From the NCBI GenBank assembly GCA_965262055.1, contig CBDHEI010000002.1, positions 682,001 through 746,000 of the forward strand: a stretch of DNA of 64,000 nucleotides, given 5' to 3'. Below, piece by piece: positions 16,725 to 25,115 of the stretch. The DNA is from G958296245 sp965262055. Lineage in GTDB: Bacteria > Chloroflexota > Dehalococcoidia > Lucifugimonadales > G958296245. Every line of letters begins with the position of its first letter. Positions within the stretch are counted from its first letter, which is position 1. The translations under genes and the position numbers were made by a program. The notes under the pieces were generated by a model. It was not told where the DNA came from. It made no database searches and saw nothing but the letters and a program-made list of their open reading frames with translations.

Positions 16725-18017
16725 CTACTTCCTGCCGACGCCGACGTATTCGAAGCCCAATCTGTCCATCTCGACGGGGTCGAGGGCGTTTCTGCCGTCG
16801 AATACGTAGCGCGGCGGGCGCATGCAGCGGGCCACGGCCTGCCAGTCTGCGCCGACTATCTGGCCCCACTCGGTCATGAGCACCAGCGCCTGCGCCCGGT
16901 TGGCGGCCTCCTCCACGCCTCCGGCCATCTCCACGGACGAGGGCAGCACGGAGCGGGCCGGCTCCATGGCCTGGGGGTCGAAGGCCCGGATTTCGGCGCC
17001 CTCCCCGGCCAGTGCCCGTATCAGGTCTAGCGCCGGCGCGTCCCTGACGTCATCGGTCTCCGGCTTGAATGCCAGCCCCAGGATGCCGACTCTCAGGCCC
17101 CCAAGCGCGCCCTGGAACCGCCGCCGGAGAGCGTGCAGGGGCAGCAGCCTCTGCCGGTTGTTCGTGTTGATCACCGACCTGAGCAGGTCGATATTCGCGT
17201 CGCTGGTGAGAGCGAGATGGTCGAGCGCGCGGACGTCCTTGGGGAAGCAGGAGCCGCCGTAACCGACGCCGGCGTGGATCCTGCCGCCGGTCCTGGAGTC
17301 CATCGCCAGGCCCTCGCTCACCGCGTCTATGGAGGCACCCACCGCGCCGCAGAGCAACGCAATCTCGTTTATGAAGGATATTCTCGTCGCGAGAAAGGCG
17401 TTGCTCGCGTACTTGATCATCTCCGCGCTGGTGATGTCTGTGACCATGTGCGGCGCGTCGATGCCGGCGTACATCGCGCTCACAACCTCGACGGACCTGT
17501 CGTCCCCCGGCTCGGCGCCTATGACGATGCGGTCGGGCGACGCCCAGTCCTGGAGCGCCCGTCCCTCGCGCAGGAACTCGGGGTTGGAGACGTAACGGAT
17601 CCCGGTCCCTTTCAGCTCCTGCCCCATGAGCTTCCAGCCGGTGCCGGGGGGGACCGTGCTCTTCATCACGATTACGGCGTCCTTCGGGCTCGTCGATGCG
17701 ACCCATGCCACCGCGGAGCTTACTTGGCCTAGGTCGGCGGCCCCGCCGTGAGTAGGGGGAGTCCCGGTGGCGATCAGGGTGACGGAGCCGACGTCCTCGG
17801 CGACCTCGTCGCGGTGAAGGAAGCGGAGCAGTCCTTTTTCCGTGGCGAGGGCGATCCTCTCCTTCAGGCCCGGCTCGTACAGCGGTACCCATCCCGCGCT
17901 CAGCGCGTCTACACGGGCTTGATCAATGTCCACGCCCAGTACGTCGTGGCCCGCCATCGCCAACTCGGCGGCGGCGACGACGCCCACGTATCCCAGCCCG
18001 ACTACGGTGATCTTCAA
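16725..18017 (-). CDS. ugd: UDP-glucose/GDP-mannose dehydrogenase family protein
   Basis: The 430-residue protein is full length. It has the N-terminal NAD site (VVGLGYVGVVAAAELA), the TGTPP loop and the catalytic Cys in GGSCFPKD. The C-terminal UDP-binding domain includes ILGLAFKPETDDVRDAPAL. The enzyme oxidises a UDP-hexose at C6 to the uronic acid in two NAD-dependent steps, feeding surface polysaccharide synthesis. UDP-glucose is the most likely substrate, but GDP-mannose or UDP-N-acetyl sugars cannot be excluded. The start is a TTG after an AGGAG site. It converges with the retropepsin gene. Confidence 0.92.
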   Translation of the reverse strand: MKITVVGLGYVGVVAAAELAMAGHDVLGVDIDQARVDALSAGWVPLYEPGLKERIALATEKGLLRFLHRDEVAEDVGSVTLIATGTPPTHGGAADLGQVSSAVAWVASTSPKDAVIVMKSTVPPGTGWKLMGQELKGTGIRYVSNPEFLREGRALQDWASPDRIVIGAEPGDDRSVEVVSAMYAGIDAPHMVTDITSAEMIKYASNAFLATRISFINEIALLCGAVGASIDAVSEGLAMDSRTGGRIHAGVGYGGSCFPKDVRALDHLALTSDANIDLLRSVINTNNRQRLLPLHALRRRFQGALGGLRVGILGLAFKPETDDVRDAPALDLIRALAGEGAEIRAFDPQAMEPARSVLPSSVEMAGGVEEAANRAQALVLMTEWGQIVGADWQAVARCMRPPRYVFDGRNALDPVEMDRLGFEYVGVGRK

Positions 18018-18047
18018 CTCAGGTGCTCCTCGGCGTCGGGATGGCCT

Positions 18048-19451
18048 CTAGTAGAGGCTGTCCTTGGTCGTGAGGTCGCACCAGCGGGCGGTCTCGAGGA
18101 ACCCGATCAGCGCGTTCATTGCGTCGGGGGTGCCGATGCGCTTGAGGGCGTGGGCGGCCTTGCCTCTCACGTAGCGGTCGCCGTCGTCCAGGGCGACTGC
18201 CAGCGCGGGTACGGACTCCTCGGCGCAGGGCCCGATGCGGGCCAGCGCCAGGGCAGCGTTGCGGCGGACCTGCGTGTCCTCGTCCCCGAGTGCCCGCGTC
18301 AGCGGTCCCACGCCGGCCGCGCTGTCCTGGCCTGCGGTTCCCAGCGCGTCGGCGGCGTGCACCCGTACTTCGGGCGACTCGTCTGCCAGGGCGTCGATCA
18401 GGCTCGGAACGGCGTCACGGGCTGCTGGGCCGATGTCGGCCAGAGTCTCCACGGCGGACGCGCGCACTTCGGCGTTCGAGTCTCGCGCCAGCTCGGCCAG
18501 GGCGGGCGCCGCCGGGCCGCCAATGGCGCTCAGGGCGTAGCTTGCGTTCAGGCGGACGGCGTCGAGTTCGTCCCGCAAGACATCGACGAGCGCGGGAACG
18601 GCGGCCTCGCCGGAGGCTGCCAGTGCGTAGGCCGCCTCGAGGCACGCGGCCTCGTCGTCCAGTCGCAGTCTCTCCGTCAGGCGGGCGATGGCGTCACGGC
18701 CTGTCGCGCCGCTGTTGGCGTTCGGTGCGCCTCTGTGCCAGCTCCACATCGACTTCCAGGCGCCCGAGAGCGGCGGCCCGTCGTCCCAGCCGTCCGGGTC
18801 TGCGTTGGACCAGCTCGGCACAGCGGGCTCCTCGATGCGGGTGAACATGATCTTGATCATGTAGCGCTTCTTGTCGCTTTCGTTGGGCATGCCCCGGTGC
18901 CATATGTCGTAGTGGACGAGGACGACAGTCCCGGCGTCCACCTCCAGCGGGACCTCGCCGTCCAGCCCGTCGACGTGCCTGCGCACCCCTATGGGCCCCC
19001 GGAGCCAGTTGTAGTAGTGGGAGCCGGGTAAGACCCCGGTGGGGCCCATGTCCACCGTCGTGCTCTGAGGGTAGTAGAAGCCGAGCACCCAGCGCGTGCG
19101 GTGCCGTCGCTTCGTGAAGGAGTCCTTGTGTATCGTCTGTCCGGGGCTGTGGGGAGGCCGGTAGTGGCAGTGGCGGTGGGGGTGCATGAAGTAGTTGGGG
19201 CCGAGTATGCCCGTTAGCGCTCCTGTCACCGCCGGATCGTCGAAGACCCTCTGGATCGCGGGCACCCTGGCAATGAGGTTGTTGCCGGGATTGCCCTCCT
19301 CCTCGAACAGCGCGTCCGTCCGGTCCCACACCTCCTGGTGGAGATCACCTGGGAGGCCGGGCTTGACGACTACGTACCCGTCGCGGATGAAGCCGCGCAT
19401 CTGGTCGTCGGTCAGTGGCGCGGGCTGCGTCCTCTTTACCGCCGTTTCCAT
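18048..19451 (-). CDS. phytanoyl-CoA dioxygenase-like (PhyH) protein fused to HEAT repeats
   Basis: The 467-residue protein has a PhyH-type Fe(II)/2-oxoglutarate oxygenase domain in residues about 10-260. HKDSF gives the HxD iron ligands and HYDIWHRG the distal His. From about 275 to the end are HEAT/PBS-lyase-like helical repeats of about 31 residues with recurring AVPALVDVLRDE and VRxxAAxALxxIG patterns. The repeats suggest binding to a protein or other large partner. PhyH hydroxylates a carbon next to a carboxyl group in known members; the substrate here is unknown. It is followed on the same strand by ugd. Confidence 0.85.
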   Translation of the reverse strand: METAVKRTQPAPLTDDQMRGFIRDGYVVVKPGLPGDLHQEVWDRTDALFEEEGNPGNNLIARVPAIQRVFDDPAVTGALTGILGPNYFMHPHRHCHYRPPHSPGQTIHKDSFTKRRHRTRWVLGFYYPQSTTVDMGPTGVLPGSHYYNWLRGPIGVRRHVDGLDGEVPLEVDAGTVVLVHYDIWHRGMPNESDKKRYMIKIMFTRIEEPAVPSWSNADPDGWDDGPPLSGAWKSMWSWHRGAPNANSGATGRDAIARLTERLRLDDEAACLEAAYALAASGEAAVPALVDVLRDELDAVRLNASYALSAIGGPAAPALAELARDSNAEVRASAVETLADIGPAARDAVPSLIDALADESPEVRVHAADALGTAGQDSAAGVGPLTRALGDEDTQVRRNAALALARIGPCAEESVPALAVALDDGDRYVRGKAAHALKRIGTPDAMNALIGFLETARWCDLTTKDSLY

Positions 19452-19460
19452 GGGGTACTC

Positions 19461-19781
19461 CTACCTTATGACCGACTTGCCGGTCGGCTCTATGCGGGTT
19501 ACGATCGTCCTTGACCTGTCGATCATCGTGGGTACCGTGGGTCCTATGCAGTTCTTCCAGTGGTCGGACTCGTAGACGGCCTCGTATAGTTGCTCCCGCT
19601 GCTCCTCGCTGTCGAAGCGCCGGAGCCACACGTACAGGTCGTCTTCCTCCTCGCCCACGAAGCTCCCGGCGACGACCATGCCGCAGGAGACCTGGAACGG
19701 GATTATCTCGCCCTCCATGTAGGCTACCCACTCGTCTCGCTTGCCGGGCAAGGTCCTGTACTGGCGCAGCTCGTAGAACAT
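19461..19781 (-). CDS. NIPSNAP family protein
   Basis: The 106-residue protein starts with FYELRQYRTLPGKRDEWVAYM and contains the FVGEEEDDLYVWLRRFDSEEQRE block. Both are typical of the NIPSNAP ferredoxin-like (dimeric alpha-beta barrel) fold. Bacterial members are often clustered with catabolic genes, and their role is poorly known. A strong GAGGAGG site precedes the ATG. It ends 9 bp before the PhyH-HEAT gene on the same strand, so the two are likely one operon. Confidence 0.88.
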   Translation of the reverse strand: MFYELRQYRTLPGKRDEWVAYMEGEIIPFQVSCGMVVAGSFVGEEEDDLYVWLRRFDSEEQREQLYEAVYESDHWKNCIGPTVPTMIDRSRTIVTRIEPTGKSVIR

Positions 19782-19891
19782 GTCGGCCTCCTCTGCGTAT
19801 GGCAGCCCGCGGGCCGCCGTTTCTGCAATAATACCGTCAGCCGGTGCGCGAGGGCAACGGTGCGCCCGCGCAAATGGAAAGGGGCCGCAAC

Positions 19892-21010
19892 ATGGCTGGC
19901 TACAGAGTCGAAGGCACGATCATTCTGCACAAGGACGACTTTGCGTACATCTCCCACGCCTCGATAGCGCAGCTCGCTGACGGCGGGTGGGTATCGGCCT
20001 TCACGCACACGCGGCGGCGCGAGCCCAGGATGCACCCGCCCAGCGATCCGCTCTTCCGTAACCTGATCAGCCGCTCATGGGACAAGGGAAGTACTTGGGA
20101 GGCCCCATACTTCGCGCCCGACTTCGACTGGTCCGGCGTGGAGGTACCCGGCATCGCCGTGCTGAGCGGCGGCACCGTGGTGCTCACCCAGTTCAGGTTC
20201 GGGTGGTACCCGCTGGGCCTCGCGAAGAAGAGGCGGGCGGCGGGCGAGCCCATCTCGATCAACCTGCCGGGGACGGGCTGGACCGAGGAGTTCACCGACG
20301 ACCAGTGGAGGGACGCCGAGTATCCCTGGGCGAGGGGATACCACGGGCTGCATGCGCACCTCAGCTCCGACGGTGGCGAGACCTTCGAGACCGTCCGGCT
20401 CGACACGGGGCCGTACAGGGACGGCTTCACCCGCGTGGGCGTAAGGGAGCTCTCGGACGGACGGGTAGCGTACCCGGTGACCGAGCACCACCCACCGACC
20501 AGCAGACATACGTACCTGCTGGTCTCCCGCGACGGCTGCCGCACCTGGGAGCCGCCGGCGCTCATGGTCGAGTCCCCGGGGCTCTCTTTCGGCGAGCCCG
20601 ACATCGCCGAGACCGCGCCGGGCGACCTGTACTGCATCCTGCGCACGACCGACCGGGGCGGATACCTCTATGGCTGTAGGTCGCTCGACGGCGGCGCGAC
20701 ATGGAGCAGGCCGGAGCCGACGCCGATGTTTGGACACCCGGGTCACCTGTTGCCGTTGAAGGACGGACGGCTTCTGTGTACCTACGGCCGCAGGACGGCC
20801 CCCTTCGGGATCCGAGCGTGCCTGTCCGAGGACGGTGGGCGGAGCTGGCGGGTAGCTGAGGAGATCGTAGTGCGGGACGACCTCCCAAACGGCGACCTGG
20901 GCTATCCGACGACCATCGAGTACGAGCCGGGGCGTCTCTTCGTCTGCTACTACGGGCAGGAGCCGGACGGCGTCACGTGCGTGCTGGGGACATACGTCAA
21001 CTTAGAGTGA
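19892..21010 (+). CDS. sialidase-like (BNR/Asp-box) beta-propeller protein
   Basis: The 372-residue protein contains five Asp-box motifs (SWDKGSTW, SSDGGETF, SRDGCRTW, SLDGGATW, SEDGGRSW), the mark of a six-bladed sialidase-type beta-propeller. There is no signal peptide, so it is probably cytoplasmic. Exo-sialidase activity cannot be assumed, because many such propellers act on other glycans or only bind. The second of two ATGs is chosen because AGGGG lies at good spacing before it. It is followed 18 bp later by the PHP gene and diverges from the NIPSNAP gene. Confidence 0.82.
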   Translation: MAGYRVEGTIILHKDDFAYISHASIAQLADGGWVSAFTHTRRREPRMHPPSDPLFRNLISRSWDKGSTWEAPYFAPDFDWSGVEVPGIAVLSGGTVVLTQFRFGWYPLGLAKKRRAAGEPISINLPGTGWTEEFTDDQWRDAEYPWARGYHGLHAHLSSDGGETFETVRLDTGPYRDGFTRVGVRELSDGRVAYPVTEHHPPTSRHTYLLVSRDGCRTWEPPALMVESPGLSFGEPDIAETAPGDLYCILRTTDRGGYLYGCRSLDGGATWSRPEPTPMFGHPGHLLPLKDGRLLCTYGRRTAPFGIRACLSEDGGRSWRVAEEIVVRDDLPNGDLGYPTTIEYEPGRLFVCYYGQEPDGVTCVLGTYVNLE

Positions 21011-21028
21011 ACTAGAAGGAGGCATTCC

Positions 21029-21931
21029 ATGAGCAGCGAACGATGGTTCAAGATATGTCTGCACGCCCATACAACCGAGTCGGACGGCGACGAGCCGCTC
21101 GACCGTGTTATCGACTGGTACCGCCGCCTGGGCTTCGATTGCCTGGTCGTCACCGACCACAATCTGGTTACGCTGCCCGACGGCGAGACGCCGGAGAGGC
21201 CGCTGCTCATCGGTGGGGAGGAGGTGACGGTCATGCTGGAGGGCGAGTCCGTGGCGGTCTACGTCAACGGGGTGGGCCTGCGGGAGGCCGTCGAGCCGAT
21301 CGTAAAGGACGGCGTGCTTGCCACGCTGCAGGCCAACGTGGACGCCGTGGTCCGGGCCGGAGGCATCCCGTGCCTAACTTCGCCCTACTACAGGGAGGGG
21401 TTCGACCACCACTTGCTGGCGGGGATCGAGGGCGCGGTGCTTATGGACATATACAACGCCCACCCCAACAACGTCTTGGGGGACCCGCGCACGTTCAGCT
21501 ACGAGCGGCTATGGGACGAGGCGCTGACGGCAGGCCGGCGGCTGTTCGGCGTTGCCACTGACGACGCCCACAACTACCGCGAGTTCAGCGCTGACAACTC
21601 CAACCCAGGCCGAGCCTGGGTCATGGCGAGGTGCAGCGAGCTGACCGAGGAGTCGGTGTTGGAGGCGCTGCGCTCTGGCGACTTCTACGCCTCCACTGGG
21701 GTGAAGCTGACCAGCCTGGAAGTCGAGCCTGGTTCGGTCTCCCTGGCCATCGAGCCGAAGACGCCGCAGTCCTACTCCACGGCTTTCCTGGGCAGGGGCG
21801 GAAGGTTGCTCAGTGAGCAGAAGGGTACTGAGGCGGACTACAGGTTTGAGGGGGGAGAGGGGTACGTGCGGGCCAGAGTGACGTCGTCCTGGGGCGCGAG
21901 GGCATGGACGCAACCCGTCTTCGTGGGCTAG
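21029..21931 (+). CDS. PHP domain metal-dependent phosphoesterase, CehA/McbA-like
   Basis: The 300-residue protein has the PHP metal-site motifs: HAHTTESDG at the start, VTDHN near residue 50, and a later acidic/His motif ATDDAHNY. PHP proteins use two or three metal ions to hydrolyse phosphoesters or, in CehA-type members, other esters. A strong AAGGAGG site precedes the ATG. It is the downstream gene of a likely two-gene operon with the sialidase-like protein, which hints at carbohydrate turnover. Confidence 0.86.
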   Translation: MSSERWFKICLHAHTTESDGDEPLDRVIDWYRRLGFDCLVVTDHNLVTLPDGETPERPLLIGGEEVTVMLEGESVAVYVNGVGLREAVEPIVKDGVLATLQANVDAVVRAGGIPCLTSPYYREGFDHHLLAGIEGAVLMDIYNAHPNNVLGDPRTFSYERLWDEALTAGRRLFGVATDDAHNYREFSADNSNPGRAWVMARCSELTEESVLEALRSGDFYASTGVKLTSLEVEPGSVSLAIEPKTPQSYSTAFLGRGGRLLSEQKGTEADYRFEGGEGYVRARVTSSWGARAWTQPVFVG

Positions 21932-22036
21932 GGCTCCGGGCGGGTTGACGGTCCTGAGGGGGCGCTCCGATCCGGACTTCCAGTTACCGGAGACCCTTGC
22001 GGGACGGGCACGTTTCCGCGGGCGGTCCCTTCTCGG

Positions 22037-22150
22037 TTACAGGAACGCCGCGATCAGGATGAAGGCCGTCAGTACCGCGCCGAAGACATAGGCGCCCACT
22101 ATGAAGTTCATGCCCCAGATGAGGCCGGGCGTCATCTGAAATTTCTTCAT
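22037..22150 (-). CDS. 37-residue single-span membrane protein
   Basis: The short frame is MKKFQ at the N-terminus followed by one hydrophobic span from about residue 14 to 37. A GGAGGAG site lies 8 bp upstream of the ATG, which strongly supports translation. It follows the aminotransferase gene by 47 bp on the same strand and is probably co-transcribed. I do not recognise a family. It could be a small regulatory or complex-associated membrane peptide. Confidence 0.6.
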   Translation of the reverse strand: MKKFQMTPGLIWGMNFIVGAYVFGAVLTAFILIAAFL

Positions 22151-22197
22151 TTCCGAATCTCCTCCATTCCTGGATGCGGTGCGGGCTGCCGCAGCCG

Positions 22198-23370
22198 TCA
22201 GCGTCTCGCCCGGACCATCTTCTCTATTCGTCCCAGCGCCAGCCTGATGTTCTGTTCGGAGTTGGCGAACGAGAAGCGCACACAGCCGGCGCCGTACTTG
22301 CCGAACGACTCCCCCGCGAGACAGGCGACGCCGTAGCTCTCCAGCAGCGTGTCCGCGAAATCGCGGCTGGTCATACCCGTGCCCTCCACGTTTGGGAAGG
22401 CGTAGAAGGCCCCTGCGGGCATCGGACACCTGATGCCAGGGATGTCGTTCAGTCCGTCGACGAATATGTTGCGGCGCCTCTTGAACTCGGCCACCATGTC
22501 GTTGGAGGCGTCCTGCGGGCCGTCAAGGGCCTCAACGGCCGCAACCTGGGTGGCGGAAGCCGTACACGAGACGCTGTTGGTCGCAAGCCGGGATATCGGC
22601 TCTACGAGCTCGGTCGGCATGACGCCGTACCCGATGCGCCATCCGGTCATGGCGTATGTCTTTGAAAAGCCGTCGAGGATTATGGTCCTGTCGCGCATCC
22701 CGGGAAAGCTCGCGATGCTGTGGTGCTCTCCCTCGTAGAGAAATCGAATGTATATCTCGTCGGAGAGCACAGTGAGGTCGTGCTCCGTGGCGAGCTCCGC
22801 CAGCCGCTCCAGGTCGTCCTTGCCTATGACGCTGCCGCACGGGTTGTTGGGAGAGTTGAGCACCATCAGCTTGGTCTTCGGGGTGATCTGTTCCGCGACC
22901 TCGTCAACGTCGACCCTGAAGTCCCTGGAGGGCAGCAGCTTGATGGGCGACGGAACACCCCCTACGAACCTGATCATCGACTCGTAGATCGGGAATCCGG
23001 GGTTCGGATAGAGCACCTCGTCGCCCTCGTCCACGAGTGCCAGGATGGCGAAGAACATGATGGGCTTGGCGCCCGGCGTGATCACGACGTTGTCGCCGGA
23101 CACGGATATTCCTCGCGTCGTTGCGACCTCCTCGGCTATCCGCGCTCGCACCTCCGGCAGTCCCGGCGACGGCGCGTAGTGCGTGTACCCGTCCGCGAGG
23201 GCGTTCCGGCCTGCCTCGACGACGTTTGCGGGCGTGTCGAAGTCCGGCTCACCTATCTCTAGGTGGACCACGTCCATCCCCTCGGCCTCCAGCCGACGCG
23301 CCTTGGCCAGAACCTCGAAGGCGGTCTCGGTACCCAGGCGGCCTATTCGCTCGGCCAGCTTCATCCCCAT
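22198..23370 (-). CDS. PLP-dependent class I aminotransferase (AspC-like)
   Basis: The 390-residue protein is a fold-type I aminotransferase of the I-gamma type. It has LEIGEPDFDTP near the N-terminus, NSPNNPCGSV and the Asp of LSDEIY, the PLP Lys in DGFSKTYAMTGWRIGY, and the C-terminal Arg in VRFSFA. The family transfers amino groups between aspartate, aromatic or branched amino acids and 2-oxoacids; specificity is not clear. GAGGGGAG lies before the ATG. It is upstream of the 37-residue membrane protein. Confidence 0.9.
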   Translation of the reverse strand: MGMKLAERIGRLGTETAFEVLAKARRLEAEGMDVVHLEIGEPDFDTPANVVEAGRNALADGYTHYAPSPGLPEVRARIAEEVATTRGISVSGDNVVITPGAKPIMFFAILALVDEGDEVLYPNPGFPIYESMIRFVGGVPSPIKLLPSRDFRVDVDEVAEQITPKTKLMVLNSPNNPCGSVIGKDDLERLAELATEHDLTVLSDEIYIRFLYEGEHHSIASFPGMRDRTIILDGFSKTYAMTGWRIGYGVMPTELVEPISRLATNSVSCTASATQVAAVEALDGPQDASNDMVAEFKRRRNIFVDGLNDIPGIRCPMPAGAFYAFPNVEGTGMTSRDFADTLLESYGVACLAGESFGKYGAGCVRFSFANSEQNIRLALGRIEKMVRARR

Positions 23371-23506
23371 ACTCCCCTCGGTATTGAGCTACAAATTCAG
23401 TATACCAACCAATGCATGGGTAATGTGGAGGCTCTCCGGAGGGCGGCGCAGGTTTTATGGAATGGGGCGCCCCGCGGTCTCTGAAGGGGCTCACGGCGGA
23501 ATACGA

Positions 23507-23539
23507 GAAAGGGGCCGGCTTGAACGGCCGACCCCTTTC
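23507..23539 (-). terminator. hairpin, probable terminator of the collagen-like gene
   Basis: The arms GAAAGGGG (23507-23514) and CCCCTTTC (23532-23539), then CGGC with GCCG after one mismatch, form a strong hairpin with a 7-nt loop about 60 bp past the collagen-like stop. The T-tract on the minus strand is weak, so termination could be factor-assisted. Confidence 0.5.
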
Positions 23540-23601
23540 GATTGCCCTTGTGGGCGCTCCCGCCTACCTGGCTAGGATGCTGTTATGTCGTCTCCAGCGC
23601 C

Positions 23602-24858
23602 CTACCGGCTGTCCTCTAAGTTCGCGCAGATGACATATACCCGCAGGGTCCAGCTCTCAGATGTGCCCACTATCGCCTGGGCATGCGCCGCCCAAGCCTG
23701 GGCGAGCTCGCCCGGCACCGCCGTCGGGTGTGACGCAACCAGAGCTACGCCTGGGGGAGGCCTGTCCTGGACCGAGCCCAAGATAAGCGCGCCTCCGCCT
23801 ACGGCATAGAGAGTCTGGTTGGAAACCGGCGTGCAGTCCACGGTCTCGGACTTTACGCTGGCGGTGGTGTGAGCGGTGTCCTTGGTGTTTATGACAAGGC
23901 CGCTGATACCGGCATCACCCTGCTTCCCCTGAGGTCCGTGCGGACCCTGGATACCCTGCGCGCCCGTGGTCCCGCGCGGACCAGGCGATCCCTGAGCTCC
24001 TGCCGGGCCTAGGGGACCCTGCGGCCCTGGAGGCCCAGGCGGACCCTGCTCACCGGTGTCGCCCCTCGGCCCCTGTGGGCCAGGCGGCCCCTGGTCGCCC
24101 GGTACGCCCTGGATGCCCTGCAGCCCCTGCGGACCTATGTCGCCCTTCTGACCACGATCCCCGATCGGCCCCTGCGGCCCGACAGGCCCCTGCGGTCCTT
24201 CAGGTCCAGGTGGTCCTCCCGGGTCGCCCTTGGCTCCCTGTGGCCCCTCCGGGCCCTCTGGGCCTATGGCACCCGTTTGGCCCTGATCGCCAGTGTCACC
24301 CTTCTCGCCCTGATCGCCAGTGACTCCGCCCGACGGTCCCGTCGGTCCCAGCGGCCCCTCAGACCCTTGAGGTCCCTGCGGTCCAGTTTGTCCCCGCAGC
24401 CCAACCCCCTGAGGTCCTACATCGCCTTTAGGCCCTTGGGGTCCTTCAGGTCCTGTGTCGCCCCGTTCTCCCCTGGGTCCATCAGATCCCAGCGGTCCGA
24501 CGGGCCCCTGAGGTCCCAGCGGTCCGTCGGGCCCCTGAGGTCCTGCGACCCCTTGGGGACCTGTATTGCCCTGTGGGCCATCGACGCCCTGAGGCCCCTG
24601 CGGGCCCTGCACGCCTTGCCCCCCCTGAGGGCCGGTGTCGCCCTTGGGTCCTTGTATACCTTGCTCACCCTGCGATCCCTGCGGACCGGTATTGCCTGGT
24701 AGACCCTGCGTCCCTGTCGGTCCTGCCACCCCGGCAGGTCCCTGAGGGCCTCGGATCCCTTGCGCTCCCGAATCTCCCTGGCAGGCAGAAACCAAGAAGA
24801 GGACGCCGACCAACAGAGCCGTGACGCCTAACTGCTTCCAAATAGAGCCCATGGACAT
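23602..24858 (-). CDS. collagen-like triple-helix repeat lipoprotein
   Basis: The 418-residue protein begins with a lipoprotein signal: a short basic start, a hydrophobic core and the lipobox LVSAC at about residues 22-26. Then come about 285 residues of uninterrupted Gly-X-Y triplets rich in PQG, QGP and GDTG, the pattern of a collagen triple helix. The last 100 residues form a globular domain with Cys residues that may act as a trimerisation or binding head. It is probably a surface-exposed trimeric stalk. The ATG has AAGGAG at ideal spacing, and a TTGACT-17 bp-TAAAGT promoter is upstream. Confidence 0.9.
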   Translation of the reverse strand: MSMGSIWKQLGVTALLVGVLFLVSACQGDSGAQGIRGPQGPAGVAGPTGTQGLPGNTGPQGSQGEQGIQGPKGDTGPQGGQGVQGPQGPQGVDGPQGNTGPQGVAGPQGPDGPLGPQGPVGPLGSDGPRGERGDTGPEGPQGPKGDVGPQGVGLRGQTGPQGPQGSEGPLGPTGPSGGVTGDQGEKGDTGDQGQTGAIGPEGPEGPQGAKGDPGGPPGPEGPQGPVGPQGPIGDRGQKGDIGPQGLQGIQGVPGDQGPPGPQGPRGDTGEQGPPGPPGPQGPLGPAGAQGSPGPRGTTGAQGIQGPHGPQGKQGDAGISGLVINTKDTAHTTASVKSETVDCTPVSNQTLYAVGGGALILGSVQDRPPPGVALVASHPTAVPGELAQAWAAHAQAIVGTSESWTLRVYVICANLEDSR

Positions 24859-24912
24859 CCAACTATCTCCTTAACCTCTGACCTTAAGGCCATGCTTACA
24901 GTTGTCGTCCCC

Positions 24913-24941
24913 ACTTTAATGTCCCAATGTCATACAGTCAA
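24913..24941 (-). promoter_or_regulatory. promoter of the collagen-like lipoprotein gene
   Basis: On the minus strand TTGACT (24936-24941) and TAAAGT (24913-24918) are 17 bp apart. The predicted leader to the ATG is about 50 nt. Confidence 0.6.
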
Positions 24942-24968
24942 GCCTTTAGACTCGTATTTTGCAAAAGT

Positions 24969-24995
24969 CGGAACAATTTTCGGAACATTTTGTAG
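24969..24995 (-). repeat. dispersed A/T-rich motif, locus D
   Basis: On the minus strand the motif ACAAAATGTTCCGAAAATTG matches the leader motif at 7.45 kb and resembles those at 61.85 kb and 52.27 kb. It lies just upstream of the collagen-like promoter. The GTCACA repeats of loci A and B are absent here. Confidence 0.45.
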
Positions 24996-25115
24996 ATGGT
25001 GGCACATCCAGACCCAAGAAATAGGGCCTTCCGCGCCCCCGTCAGCGCTCGCGACGCCCCCTGCGGGGGTCCGCACAGGTATGGGTATGGTAGAATCCGA
25101 GCGAGCACCACCGGC

